A stretch of DNA of 64,000 nt from positions 62,001-126,000 of the forward strand of contig JAALGZ010000023.1 in assembly GCA_015227615.1 (NCBI GenBank). Direction: 5' to 3'. Position 1 is the stretch's first letter. Every line of letters starts with the position of its first letter. The stretch is from Labyrinthula sp. Ha. Its lineage: Eukaryota; Sar; Bigyra; Labyrinthulida; Labyrinthulaceae. Of this stretch, positions 41,831-52,633 are shown one piece after another. Position numbers and translations under genes: made by a program. The notes beneath the pieces were generated by a model. That model was not told where the DNA came from. It made no database searches and worked only from the letters and a program-made list of their open reading frames with translations.

Positions 41831-43111
41831 TTATGCTCCAGTTTCTGCACCTAATAACCGGTACATTTATATAAACTCATGTGCGGCTACCGGGGAGTAG
41901 TATTGTTTTATGTCATTTAATAAATATCCTCGGAGAGTTCAACAAATCTTAGGTCTAGTAAGGGGACCACTAGCCCATTTGTTAATTAAAACACTTCATG
42001 AAAAAGAATAACTTACACTTCTTGAGGCTTGTCAACAACAGTGAGCTCGCATACGTTCTCTGAAACTTCTAATTACTTTTCACAGGCACTAATTCATTTA
42101 TCCTTGTTTTCAGAATCATAGAGTTTCTTCAGTTTCTTAGTTCCGGAGTCAAGTGCTACATTTCCTTGTTGAGTTCTTCTTCGACTGTTTTCGCTGATGT
42201 TTCAGAAGATATATTGAATTTTCTATTCAGGTAAAGTGCATTATTAGTTTCCTTCTCTAGTTGTTAAATATCACCTTGGGGTTCTTCCATGTTTTCTTGG
42301 ATGTTTTCAACTTATACATGTTCAGTTTCTTCAGAAAAAGGCAAATTATTCTCAAGCAAGATGTTTCATTCTCTTACTGGGTCTATTGTATTTACCTCTA
42401 TCACTTCTGTGAATTCTTGAGGACCATTTACATCATAAAATTCTGTTTCATCTAACATTATTGAGACTGTAGGAAATATTCTTCTGATTGTGAGTTCCAT
42501 CACCATCCAACCTGCATGGTGTTTAGGATATCCCACAAACCAGATGTTTACACCGGTATTTGCAGTTTTAGTCCTACTTCTTTGTTCAGCTGGGCTTATC
42601 CTGGAGGCATAGTGGCATAAAATTAAACCATATAGACAATATGTAACATTTTATTTTTGGTAAGACTTAGAGGCAGATGGGAATTAAGTGAGTTATACTA
42701 GAGGATACCAATTAAATAGTGGGAGTTTAAAATATACATTTTGAGACTATCTCAGACTAGTGTAGTGGAGAGGTTTCCACGTCCCCTATGTCTTAAATGC
42801 CCTCCCACTGACTCGTCCCTCGATGGAAGTGAGAATGGATCAATATCTTTTCCATATCTTGAAGGTTGAAACGTTGAAATATGAGTAGAAGTTAGTATAT
42901 GCATTCTTGAGGAGACGGAATTAGAATTTTAGATTATTAATTGTTAAATACAGTTTCAATTTTGCATTTCCTTTTCTTGTTTTCGTTTTCCCTTTTATTT
43001 TCTCTTTCATTTGCTTTTCTTGCTTCCGATTTTGTATTTTTTGATAAATCTTATTCTGTTGGATTAGTCTTTTATTTTATTGATCTTGGGCAATTTGAAA
43101 TTGGACCAATA
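41831..43111. other. Remainder of duplication copy 1, no intact gene
   Basis: Minus-strand translation near 42455-42240 gives a Glu-rich, stop-broken stretch (EFTEVIEVNTIDP, NIQENMEEPQGDI) that could be the region upstream of a copia polymerase, but it is too weak to name. Nothing else is recognised. Confidence 0.35.
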
Positions 43112-44740
43112 CAGTTTTATTTCTCTATAAAAAAGTATTTAAATAAGTTCCAATATATAAAACAGGTGCTTTTGGAGTATTTCTTAAAATAATTTCACAC
43201 CAAAACTTAGGTCTAAATAAATCTTTTTCTTTTAACTTTGTCAAATTAAAAACGACTAAATAATAAGCTTTTTTTTTCATAAAAATATGATGAACTGAAG
43301 AAAAAACTTCTTGTCCACCAAAATCATAAACAAGTAAAAAAGTGTCATCAGTTGTGAAACCTAAATTGATAGTAGTTATATATTGTTCAACAAAACTTTT
43401 GTCTACTACAGTTCGTGTAATCAACTCATCTTCAAAATCTAAGTTATACTTTGACTTTTCTTGGACTACATCTTCAATACTATGGTAAATGTTCAACATA
43501 TTCTTTACTCTTTGCACACTCAGATCATATTTTGTAAGCGGTTTAAAATTACCCACTTTGCTGTTAACTTGAAATATTTGATAATCTTCCAAAACGAAAG
43601 TAGATTGAGTTTCTTTTTGAAAACTTTTGCAGATACACTTCTTAATAAAGAGGTTTTTCCAGTTCTTCCATCATCTAAAAATAAAATTAAACTAAATAAA
43701 ATACCCATAAGAATAACTGGAACTTCATTTAACAATTTTTCTTCTTCATATTGACTTTGCAAAGAAGAAAGAACAAGCTTTTTAAACATTTACTCTTTTT
43801 TTTAGGTTTAAAAAGGTTTTTATAGACTTGAAGACTAAGTATAGAAGGATGTGAATCAACTATTTCTCGTAATTCAACAATATCTTCTTGTTCTATGTAT
43901 TTGAATCGTTCAGTATGTTCATATGTTAAGCTCTCTATTGTTTTATTAGTTTTGAAGGCGTTTTCATAAGCTGAAACAAGAAGTTTATATACAACTTCTT
44001 CTTGTATCCTTTTGAATCGTTCAGTATGTTCATATCTTAATTTCACTATTCTTTTATTAGCTTTCAAGTAGTTTTTAATAGCTGAAACAATAACGTTATT
44101 TTGAACATCGTCAACAATACTAAAAACTCAATATTTTAATAAGAAATACTATATTAACAAAATTGTTTTATTAAAAGATAAACTTTTAAATATAATATTT
44201 GTATATTTTGCACTGAAGTTGTTTTCACATAGTCTAAATGATAATATAAAATATTTTTACCGTATGTCTTTTATATTGATTGAACTCAATAAACTGCAAA
44301 AAGAACTCACTTCAGGAATATTACACTCAGTAAACCTAAATTAAACATATTAAAAAAAATATACTCCAATATATTCAGTTTCAATATTTTAAATTGTTGA
44401 AAGTTTTGAAAATTTTCATCACTGAATCTGCAATTCCAAAATCTAAATTCAAGAAAAGAAATAGAATACAGGAGTGATTTCACAGCTGGAAAACAAAGAA
44501 TAAATCTTGTAAATGCAGATTTGACAGAATCAAAGGGACAATATTTAAACCTAACATAAAGATAAAAGAAGATAGAATACTTTATAATAGACACTTCTTT
44601 ATTTAGTTGGAACCCTTTTACAAAATCTTCTATCTCCCTTGTGAACTTGCCTGGGTTAATAGGATTCCTATTATTATCGTGCTTCCTTTCAATAATTTAG
44701 ATAATTAAGATACCATTTAATTTTAAAGTATGCTTTATTT
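43112..44740 (-). pseudogene. Second Roco gene, truncated after the ROC domain
   Basis: Paralogue of 36967-39486 with the same architecture and tiny introns. The N-terminal exon piece KFTREIEDFVKGFQLNKEVS (near 44650-44580) matches the first exon of the intact gene. LRR-type exons follow (FWNCRFSDENFQNFQQFKI; FTECNIPEVSSF), then a lysine-rich region with two tandem ~27-residue repeats containing YEHTERFK, and a P-loop DDGRTGKTSLLRS just after an intron. Switch II is VYDFGGQEVFSS. The gene stops at IGTYLNTFL, the G4 region, where duplication copy 1 begins; the COR half is missing. The start is uncertain. Confidence 0.78.
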
Positions 44741-45917
44741 CGTCTTTCTTCATATTTTTGTTGAATTGATTTCACCATTTTTTTTTGTTTTGTTTTTATT
44801 ATTTTAGTACATAAACTAATTTCCCAAAATATTTTTTTTGTGTAAAAATAATCATTGAAAAAACCAATTGGCTTTATTAAAAATCCTTTATCGTGATTAA
44901 CGTTAACTATCGGAAAATAAAATGGCCAATTTTTTCTATACCATTATTAACGGTAAGGAACCCTTACCGGAAGTTTAATTAACGGAAATTACCGTTAACC
45001 ACAATAAGCACGATAAGAAAAATAGGTTTTATTGTTCCCAAAATTTTTAACAATTTAATATTCTGTCCAAAATAATATCTTCATAATATATTATATCTAT
45101 ATTCTTCTTGTAAAAGAATATAATTGAAGAAAAGGCTGACTTAGAAGTAGATGCAACATAGAATCAACATCATTTCAAAATCATTTTAAATAAAAATCTT
45201 CTTATGACTACTAACCTTACCCTTGAAGTTATCGCAATCCAAGCTCAAATTGGGCTCTTAACGAGTAGAAAATAATTTTAAAGAACTAATTCTGCTCTTT
45301 GAGAGAAAATGTAATAGTAAAATAGAGATATTACCTTTGCCATAGCAAAAAATGTGCTTAATCTTCACATAAAAATGCTTGCATCTTGGCTCAAACTCGT
45401 TTTCAGAAAATGGAACATAGAAGAATATTAAATTGTACTTTAGAAAATTTATTTGATATCATCTTGGTACTATTGACAAGTCTTTTTTCCCTTAGCCCAA
45501 ACTTAGTGTTTCTCTTCTCAATTAAACACGTCTGCCAGACAGTTCACCAAAGCAAAACAACTAACAAGTAGAAGACAGCTAGGTTTGAAGCTTCAATCAA
45601 ATTTTCTTTCATGTTCAAAAACTACTTTTACTTCTCTTTGCACCATCATCTTTGTTCACACAAGGAGTTTTTTCTGTACTTGTTTGGTTTTGACTTTGAC
45701 GCGGAAGAGAAAATTTGGTGTTTGTTGAATTTCCCATAATTTACCAGTACTTACCATTACCTATCGTAGTTATTGTGTTTTCCGTTAACTTCAACTTTTT
45801 CCCGTTAAACGATGAGACTCCAATCTATCTTAGTGGTATTACCGTTAAACCAAATTATCAGAAATATTCCGTTAACTATGGTGTGTCCCGTTCAGATAAG
45901 AAACCCTATCTGTAAAC
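44741..45917. mobile_element. Possible inverted-repeat element with GTTAACGG motifs
   Basis: Around 44895-45023 and 45740-45900 there are imperfect inverted repeats. The segment with CACAATAA.CACGATAAG on the left pairs with CCTATCGTAGTTATTGTG on the right, and both arms contain repeated TTAACGG / CCGTTAA. The middle (about 700 bp) has no coding capacity. This fits a small non-autonomous DNA transposon, but no target duplication was identified and the ends are uncertain. Confidence 0.3.
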
Positions 45918-46123
45918 AATAAAATGCGTTTAAATATTTTCTTACTTCCTGCTTATCGATTATTTCCTCTTTATTAAATTACACATATTCCTAGAAGAAA
46001 TTTAAGTATAAAATTTCGGAGATATTAAATTTCTCCTAAAAGAACCTATTAAATTACCCAAAAGTGAAATTATTCATACACACCAAAGAGAACAAAATAA
46101 GTAAACCAAAAAAAAGAATGGAC
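45918..46123 (+). pseudogene. Duplicated 5' flank and first codons of the kinase gene
   Basis: About 200 bp closely similar (over 90% by eye) to 60634-60834, the upstream region of the kinase gene, up to and including its start (ATG at 46118-46120). Similarity continues through ATGGACTG and then stops where the 5' LTR of element C begins, so a kinase paralogue appears to have been cut at its third codon. Confidence 0.8.
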
Positions 46124-46826
46124 TGTAACGTCTGATAATATTCCTGCAATTTATTCAGCCTCTTTTTTTGTAATATTTGGTGAAGTCTTGGTTGTATTTT
46201 GTCTTGGATCAAGCTTTGATATATGAAATTATGGGCATATAACTATGAAATATTATCACAAATTGATATGTACCATTTAGGAAGTGTTTGTTGGATATTT
46301 ACGACAATAATAAGTTGTTTATGGCACTTTCTGAGGTGTTTTGTGAAAGATATGACCACTTTTATATGACTTGTAGATAGATTTTATTGTCTTGTTACTG
46401 TCGTATTTGGTGATATTTTCGCCCGTGATAATACATGAAGGTGTATATTTTACCGATGTTTCTACGCTGTGAATTTACATTACGTGATATTGGTTGATAT
46501 GGATTTGGAGTGGAATATTGTTAATCACGATTGAAGTATAATAATGCTAGTAGGAATTTTGGTATAACTATTGCATATAAGCTTGAAAAATGATATATCT
46601 CGGCATTGGAAGTAAGTTGAAATCTGTGATATTATAGTATACTTGGAATAGTTAGTGAAAAAAGTAAACTGTTAACAAGTCTGGAAAAAAGAAAAGTTTG
46701 TAAGAGATAAAAGAAAAGAGAATATATTATCTATTATTTTACGAGAAGTTGTTTAAGTCTATATATTAGAACTAACGAATTTCCTAGAACATGTAGAGTA
46801 CATAAGTTATTCGCACGATAAACGCA
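46124..46826 (+). repeat. Element C 5' LTR (putative)
   Basis: It starts TGTAACGTCTGATAA where kinase-like sequence ends, and terminates ATAAACGCA just before the palindrome. Similarity to the 3' copy is clear only at both ends. Confidence 0.55.
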
Positions 46827-46840
46827 ATATTTCGAAATAT
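46827..46840 (+). other. Element C palindrome at the primer-binding position
   Basis: ATATTTCGAAATAT, a perfect 14-bp palindrome (16 bp if the last LTR base and the next T are included), directly after the CA that ends the 5' LTR. Confidence 0.65.
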
Positions 46841-46924
46841 TGAAAGTTTAATTCAGAAGTTTCATTTTTTTTGAAGATTTTGAAGTTTAAACAACGAAGA
46901 AGTTTATGAGAAAAATATATTATT

Positions 46925-48028
46925 ATGAGTGAGAGACAGGCTAACAAGAACCAAGTTTTTAAAGCATTTGAAGGCATTTTGATGGGGATCGACGAAAGAA
47001 ACGCCAAACGGCAAGAGGATCTCTTGATAAGAATGGATGAAAGAAACTCCAGGAGCAGCGAAGATATAAGAAATAAGAACAGGGAGTCTATTCAAGAGTT
47101 AACTGAGGAAAATAGGATGAGTATGAATATCCTAACTAGTAGGATGGCAGGTTACCACGCTAGGGTTATAACGCTCGAAGATCTCGATATGAAGAGTATG
47201 GAGAAGTTCATCTATGAAGTGAAGCGTCTAAATCCCTGCACTAGGCAGTTTATTTATTTGAAAGAGATGTTATGTGAAGAAGTTTTTAAGAGGTTGAGCA
47301 ATGCTGGCACTGTTGATTCAAATGAAAGTATTATTGAAGCGATTAAGGAACGGATTAGAAGTGAAAGGAGTAGAGCTGCGATGAATGCAGTTGCCCTTAT
47401 TGAGAAGTATGTTAAATTCAACACGGAAATAATTGAAGAAGATGTAATAGAGGCAGTATTTCAGGATTTTGAAGAAGTTTTTACTTATCTCCCACCGGAA
47501 GCCGAGAAAAAACATAAGGAAATCGCGAAAACAATCCTGAAGCTGATTCCTGATTTATTGTGGGTCCGGGAAGAGGATTTGACCTTGAGACCAGAGCTCA
47601 AAGCAACAGATAGAACTGCATTAAAGGCTTATATTATGGGCTTTATGCCACTGCCTTACGCTAGAAAATCTAGAATGGTAAAGAAGGAGAAAGGTCCTGT
47701 GATAAAAACCCCGATGAAGAAGACGAGATTTGTGGTTAAAGCTCAGAAACCTGTGGTCAAGAAAACGAACCCGCTCCAGAACTCTAAGCGTACACCTCTT
47801 TTGTGTACACACGAGTGGGAGTATGGGCATACAGAGCCCTATGGTTATAAGAAAAAGGCAGGTGAACCTGCTAAACCTCATCCGGGTGATGAATTTTTAA
47901 AGAAGCGGATGGAGGATTATGTGAGGAGAAAAGAAGCTGAGTTGATATCAGCAAAGAGAATTCAAGAAGCTGAGGAGCTTGCAACGATTCCGGAAAAGCT
48001 TTTTAGAGTAAAACGTATAGATGCTTGA
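46925..48028 (+). CDS. Element C Gag
   Basis: 367 residues, ATG start. The N-terminal part is charged and likely coiled coil (DERNAKRQEDLLIRMDERNS, a short repeat). The centre looks helical and capsid-like (LNPCTRQFIYLKEMLCEEVF; LPPEAEKKHKEIAKTILKL). The C-terminal part is basic (RMVKKEKGPVIKTPMKKTR). No CCHC knuckle is visible. The stop TGA at 48026-48028 overlaps an ATG (TGATG) that opens a ~50-codon frame in the -1 phase. The protease lies in the gag frame further downstream, after several stops. Confidence 0.78.
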   Translation: MSERQANKNQVFKAFEGILMGIDERNAKRQEDLLIRMDERNSRSSEDIRNKNRESIQELTEENRMSMNILTSRMAGYHARVITLEDLDMKSMEKFIYEVKRLNPCTRQFIYLKEMLCEEVFKRLSNAGTVDSNESIIEAIKERIRSERSRAAMNAVALIEKYVKFNTEIIEEDVIEAVFQDFEEVFTYLPPEAEKKHKEIAKTILKLIPDLLWVREEDLTLRPELKATDRTALKAYIMGFMPLPYARKSRMVKKEKGPVIKTPMKKTRFVVKAQKPVVKKTNPLQNSKRTPLLCTHEWEYGHTEPYGYKKKAGEPAKPHPGDEFLKKRMEDYVRRKEAELISAKRIQEAEELATIPEKLFRVKRIDA

Positions 48029-48191
48029 TGAATGAGTTACCTGAAGTTAGCAGTGAGATTAAAGATTATGCGAAAGGAATAAGAGAAGGAAGTGTGAAAG
48101 GATATGAAGAGACTAGAGATGGAGCTAAGAATAAGGAAAAGTGTTTTAAAGTGAATGAGAAAAAAATAGGTTTCGAACAGAGCTATTATTG

Positions 48192-48979
48192 AAGTTGATA
48201 TAAATGGATTTAAATACAAAGCTTTGCTTGATTCTGGAGCTTTCAAAAATACAATTCATCAAAGTCTGAAGAAACACTGTAGCAAGATAAGGAAGCTGGA
48301 AAAACCTTTTAGAGTGCAGGCAGCTGGATGTGCTATATATCCAGTTTGGGAAGTAGGACAGTTTCCAGAGATCACTGTGGTGGATCAAGATGGACATCGT
48401 GGTTTTGCCTTTTACGAGGTTGAAGCCCTTATTTTAGACCACCAAGAGTGGGACGATCTAATTCTGGGGAACGAGATATTGTCAAAGTATAACCTCGACC
48501 CGTTCAGTGCTCTAAAAAGAAAGATGGAGAAAGGTAAAAGCACAGAGGAGAAGCCAACGTTTGCAAAGTGGTTTCTGGATAATGTAGGAGAAGAGGAAAG
48601 CGAGACGATTAATGTGAAGTCCTTGTATTCTGTAATGGATAATTCTCTTCCGAAGAATGCGTTAAAAGTACCACCTTATGTATTTGGAGCAGACTTTCCT
48701 GAACAGAACGAGTTTATGGACTTGGAGAATATTGATGTAGGTTTAGGCACTGCAAGAAATGGACAAGAAGATGATAATAGGATGCGTGCAAAAATCAAAG
48801 TCAAAGTAGAAGCAATAGATGTAGCTCATTTTTCCCCCTCCCCTGCTTGGAAAACAAAGTTTGTAGAGTTATTTGAAAGCAACTTCAGAGCTTTTGGTGA
48901 TGCGGAGAGCTCGACCCAACTTTCTATTATTACCCCAATAAGATTTGATTTATTACCTGGAGAAAAAGTGGGGATTTAA
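48192..48979 (+). pseudogene. Element C protease and pro-RT linker
   Basis: The frame opens before IIEVDINGFKYKALLDSGAF, whose DSGA is the retropepsin active site. It continues through DDLILGNEILSKYNLDP into a long linker (MDLENIDVGLGTARNGQ...) and the start of the RT region, ending at GEKVGI with TAA. There is no stop at the protease-linker boundary, unlike A, B and D. The true upstream junction to gag is scrambled by stops. Confidence 0.75.
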
Positions 48980-49789
48980 AAGTAGTTACCATTAGGACAG
49001 GAGCAGGAGAACTTTTTACATAAACGTATTGCTCATATGGAGAAAGCGGGTATTATTTACCCGAATAAAAATCCAACTACTGCTATGTCAGTGTTGGTGG
49101 TCCCGAAGAAGGGACCAAAGAAATTCAGGTTAGTTGTCGATTTTAGACCCCTAAATAAAAAAAAACTCAGAGAATTAATAATATGCCCCCGAGGATAGAG
49201 TTACAGCTGAACCGTATCAGAACAAACAAGTTTTTTGCTGGATTCGACCTTTTGTCGGATTTGACTACCTGGCTTGTGAAGAACAAGCAGGTCAGTGTTT
49301 TAATTTTACGACCCCCCCTCCTCCCCCCTTTGGGGCATGGCTTATTCTTTTTTTATGAGCACCCAGGGCTGATGTAACACACCACGTCTTTTTTTCTATG
49401 AGGCAAATAGGTGAAGTTTTAACACCTATTGGTTTATGGCCTCATAAAGCTCTACAATGGATCGATGACTCCATCATCATGGGGCAGTCAATTAACGAGC
49501 TGTATTCAAATGTTGAAAGATTTTTGCGTCAATTACAAAGCAAGAATTTAAGGTTAAAAATAGAGAAGTGCAAACCTGTCGCAAACAGCCTAGTATTTTG
49601 TGGTAGAAGTTTTGATAAAGATGGGTGGAAATATGATATACAATACGCCCCAGGATTATTGAATAGGGTTAAACCAGTGTATTTACACGAGTTAACCCAG
49701 CTGGTTTACACAGCGAACTTTATCTCTCCTACTATATCTGAGTTTATTAGGATGAGAAAACAGTTTAAGGTTCACATAAAATAGGAGGA
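48980..49789 (+). pseudogene. Element C reverse transcriptase
   Basis: After TAA and TAG stops the frame resumes as LPLGQEQENFLHKRI, then MEKAGIIYPNKNP, VLVVPKKGPKKFRLVVDFRP, RIELQLNRIRTNKFFAGFDL and, after a frame change around 49260-49400, the active site LQWIDDSIIM (WIDD at 49458-49469) and CGRSFDKDGWKYD. A C-rich tract near 49310-49330 marks the damaged palm. It is not functional. Confidence 0.82.
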
Positions 49790-49792
49790 AAA

Positions 49793-50363
49793 ATGAGAAA
49801 CTTAGAAAAGAAAAAATTTAAAATAGTCTGGGATGGAGAAATGAAGATGGCTTACACTGAGATAATCGAAGTCATTAAGCAAAGCATGGAATGTTCAATA
49901 GGATATTACGATCCTGTACAGAACATATATTTATCCACAGATGCTAGCGAGTTTGTCTATTTTCTTTTTATCACTCAAAGTGCAGAAGTTGTGGAAGTTT
50001 ATGATCCTTTCAAATCTAACTTCAAAGTTATTGCAATAAACTCGGGTGGCTTTGCTGGATCTCAAATCAATTAACATATTTCGTGCAAGGAGTTATTCCC
50101 AGTCCTTATGGCTATCAAAAAAATATCCCTTTTATTTACCTTTCAACGCGAAGCAAAAGATCTTATTTACAGATCATAAAAACTTAGTCTACATTATAAA
50201 TCCTAGAGAGGTTAAGTTAAAATCTCATGGATCTAGACTAAGTCGCTGGGCTCTTGATTTTATGGAAATAAACTTACAAGCTTACCATTGGGGGTGTAAA
50301 AATATACAAGTATACTGTTTGTCTCGCTGGTTAACCTCCAAGTATCGTGATGAAGTAGAATAG
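49793..50363 (+). pseudogene. Element C RNase H
   Basis: Two overlapping open frames carry the domain: IYLSTDASEFVYFLF (first catalytic Asp), then ILFTDHKNLVYII, SRLSRWALDFMEI and CLSRWLTSKYR. A frame change near 50060 removes the continuous reading, including the central Glu segment. Confidence 0.78.
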
Positions 50364-51560
50364 GCTATGATTCAAAGAGCTATTTTGAATTCGAAAGGCC
50401 AAGATGATGAAATACAATTCTGGAGAGTTATTGATGAAATGAATGTTTCTCCCAGATACCCTGGTAGTTTGGATTTAGCTGGAAAAGGATGGGAAATAAT
50501 TGACGATAAATTTATTCTAATGTTTCAAAAAAGAGATATACCTGAACTAGAAGCTGTGAAGAAAATGGAAGGGAGAATCTATGTGACAAAAAGTATCATA
50601 CCTTTAGTGATCATACATACCCATTTTATATTTAATCACTCATAAATAAAGAAGGAAACCAAATTTATCAAAAAGAATTATCACTTCGAGAAAAATATTT
50701 TTGCTTTATTTAAAAAGGCAATTGTTGTATTTTACGGACATTGTATGTACTGCCAAAAACCTATTCCTGTGATTAAGCGCCCGCTGAATGTTACGGCATG
50801 GGGCAGCAAGGCTGGTGAAGTCTTGCTGTTAGATTTTTTATATATCAATAATAAAGGATGAGTTTTGACTTTAGTAGATTCGCATACTAGAAGTAGCATA
50901 TAGAGGTATTGTGCCAAAGCTACTACTGATAAATTAGTTAGTATTTTATGGAATTGGCACTCCCACTTTCAACTTATACCTAGTTTTACATTAGCAATCG
51001 ATAGAGGTTCTCATTTTACATTAAAACTGATTGAAAATTTCCTGAGACAATCTTGTTGTGTACATAACTTCACTGCGACATAAGTTAGTCATTAAGCTGG
51101 AGCAGTGGAAGTGAAAATAAAAATATTTTGAAATATTTGAGGTCTATTGTATCTAAACTCGATTTAGGCGACACAGATTGGTCTGATATTTTACCTATGA
51201 TTTAATGTTTTTTAAATCAAAATCTTTTAACATGCCGAGGAATAAATCTTTCTCCATTTCATTTGATGATAGGAGTTACTGAAGGGAAATCAGCTTTGGA
51301 AAGCGTTAATAAAAATACGGGAAATAAATATTATCATAAATTTTTTCAAGCTGCTACTGATTTAAGATGTAAAATTGAGAGACTTTACGAAAAAACAGAT
51401 AAATGTGGATTGAAACATCTTGCTAAAGTGGATATGAGAAATAATAGTAGAGGTAAGCTGAGACCAATATATTTATCTGCTGTGGAATATATTTGGTTCT
51501 CGGAAAAATAATTTTAATCAGACAGGAAGAATAAGGTTAAGCCCCGTTGGCGTGGGCCTT
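50364..51560 (+). pseudogene. Element C integrase
   Basis: It begins with a linker frame (50367-50645) ending in the zinc-binding His pair (VIIHTHFIFNH). Then come HCMYCQK, the first Asp in EVLLLDFLYINNKG, the second in LAIDRGSHF and the Glu in AGAVEVK. The beta-barrel trace PRWRGPYQVVECLSEHVYRV lies near 51545-51600. Several stops are present. Confidence 0.8.
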
Positions 51561-52017
51561 ACCAAGTCGTGGAATGTCTCAGTGAACATGTTTACAGGGT
51601 TAAAGATTTTCACGGAAAGAAAAGATGAGACACGCAGTCCTCATGGTTTCTTTTGGTCCAGTTAGTTTCTTTTCTAATGCTGCTACTACTTTTGTTTTTT
51701 TTGCATGGAAAAAGACAATGTTGAAGTTGATAAATTTGTGGATCTTAGAATAAAGTGCAAACGAGTTTTCTATTTTGAGGTAAAATGGAGTAGTTTTGGA
51801 AGCGAACACAACACCGAAGAGCCTGATGTTACCATGTTTTAGGATTTAACTCATATGGTTAAGAATTCTTGTGATGAAACTCCAGTCAAACAAGTATCTC
51901 AACTTTTAGCTTTTCTTGACTAATGTTTATCCTGAAAATGAATATTTGAAAGTACATAGAAGAGTACAAAATTTATATGCTGCAAATACCGAAGAAAAAT
52001 CCTGCTTTTGTGAAAAA

Positions 52018-52055
<38 letters not shown>

Positions 52056-52630
52056 GATTTATATTGACGAGAATAATGTATGGAATTGCCCTTATTGGTC
52101 TACATTTGAGGTGCAAGCATAGAGGATTGAAGCATTAAGCTGAGAATTTGGGAATTTTTGAAAAAAATACAAACGTATGTTCCTGGAAAGACAAAGCAAA
52201 ATATTTACACGAAACCTCAAAGGATGGTAGGACGACAAAGTTTAAAGGTATATCACGGCTTCCATCTTGACGTTATGAAGTTGAAAGAAGATAACTTCAG
52301 ATATAAAGGTGTGCAATGTGTTATTCAAAGAAAGCAGTTGAGTGATGATATTGTTGAAAAGAAGAACTAGTTTTTAAGTGGAAATATTGGAAAGAGAGTG
52401 AACAAAATACAAAGAAATTTAAAGACAAGTTTATTGAAGTTCATTATTTTACTTGTGCAAATGGAGTTAAAACTTTTCTGGAATATTTAGATATCTAAGA
52501 AGAAGAAAATTGCATGGTTTTCTGCGATATAATGGAACTATATCAGACTTCAAAGTATATTTAAAAGATCTATAGGGCAAATCAAGATGCAGAGGAATGA
52601 ATTTAGAATTAAAGTTAGATGATTTGAAAA
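51561..52630 (+). pseudogene. Element C chromodomain and SANT-like remnants
   Basis: Near 51765-51840 the translation FYFEVKWSSFGSEHNTEEPD is a decayed chromodomain. Near 52160-52250 VPGKTKQNIYTKPQRMVGRQ resembles the end of the SANT/Myb-like module of B (LPHKSISMIQGYIQQQLGR). Between them a TA dinucleotide run has expanded. There is no continuous frame. Confidence 0.55.
52020..52053. repeat. TA dinucleotide microsatellite inside element C
   Basis: About 16 tandem ta units. The open frame through it (a Tyr-Ile run) is an artefact. Confidence 0.9.
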
Positions 52631-52633
52631 GAT

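Larger units (their letters stand above)
39425..43111. repeat. 3.7-kb direct duplication, copy 1
   Basis: Nearly identical over its whole length to 53873-57560, 14.45 kb away in the same orientation. The left end lies inside exon 1 of the Roco gene, which is continuous here, so copy 1 keeps the original left junction. The right end abuts the broken second Roco gene at 43111/43112. It contains the Roco exon 1 start and upstream flank, a copia remnant and A+T-rich DNA with small TA repeats near 40510. Differences are a few substitutions and about one 1-2-base indel. Confidence 0.93.

Noticed and set aside
41375-42455. Small open frames repeated at 55824-56904
   Set aside because: They are duplicated because the DNA is duplicated; they are antisense to or beside a dead copia remnant.
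52020-52053. TA run considered as a CRISPR-like or functional repeat
   Set aside because: It is a plain dinucleotide microsatellite. No CRISPR array, tRNA, rRNA or other RNA gene was recognised anywhere in the window.
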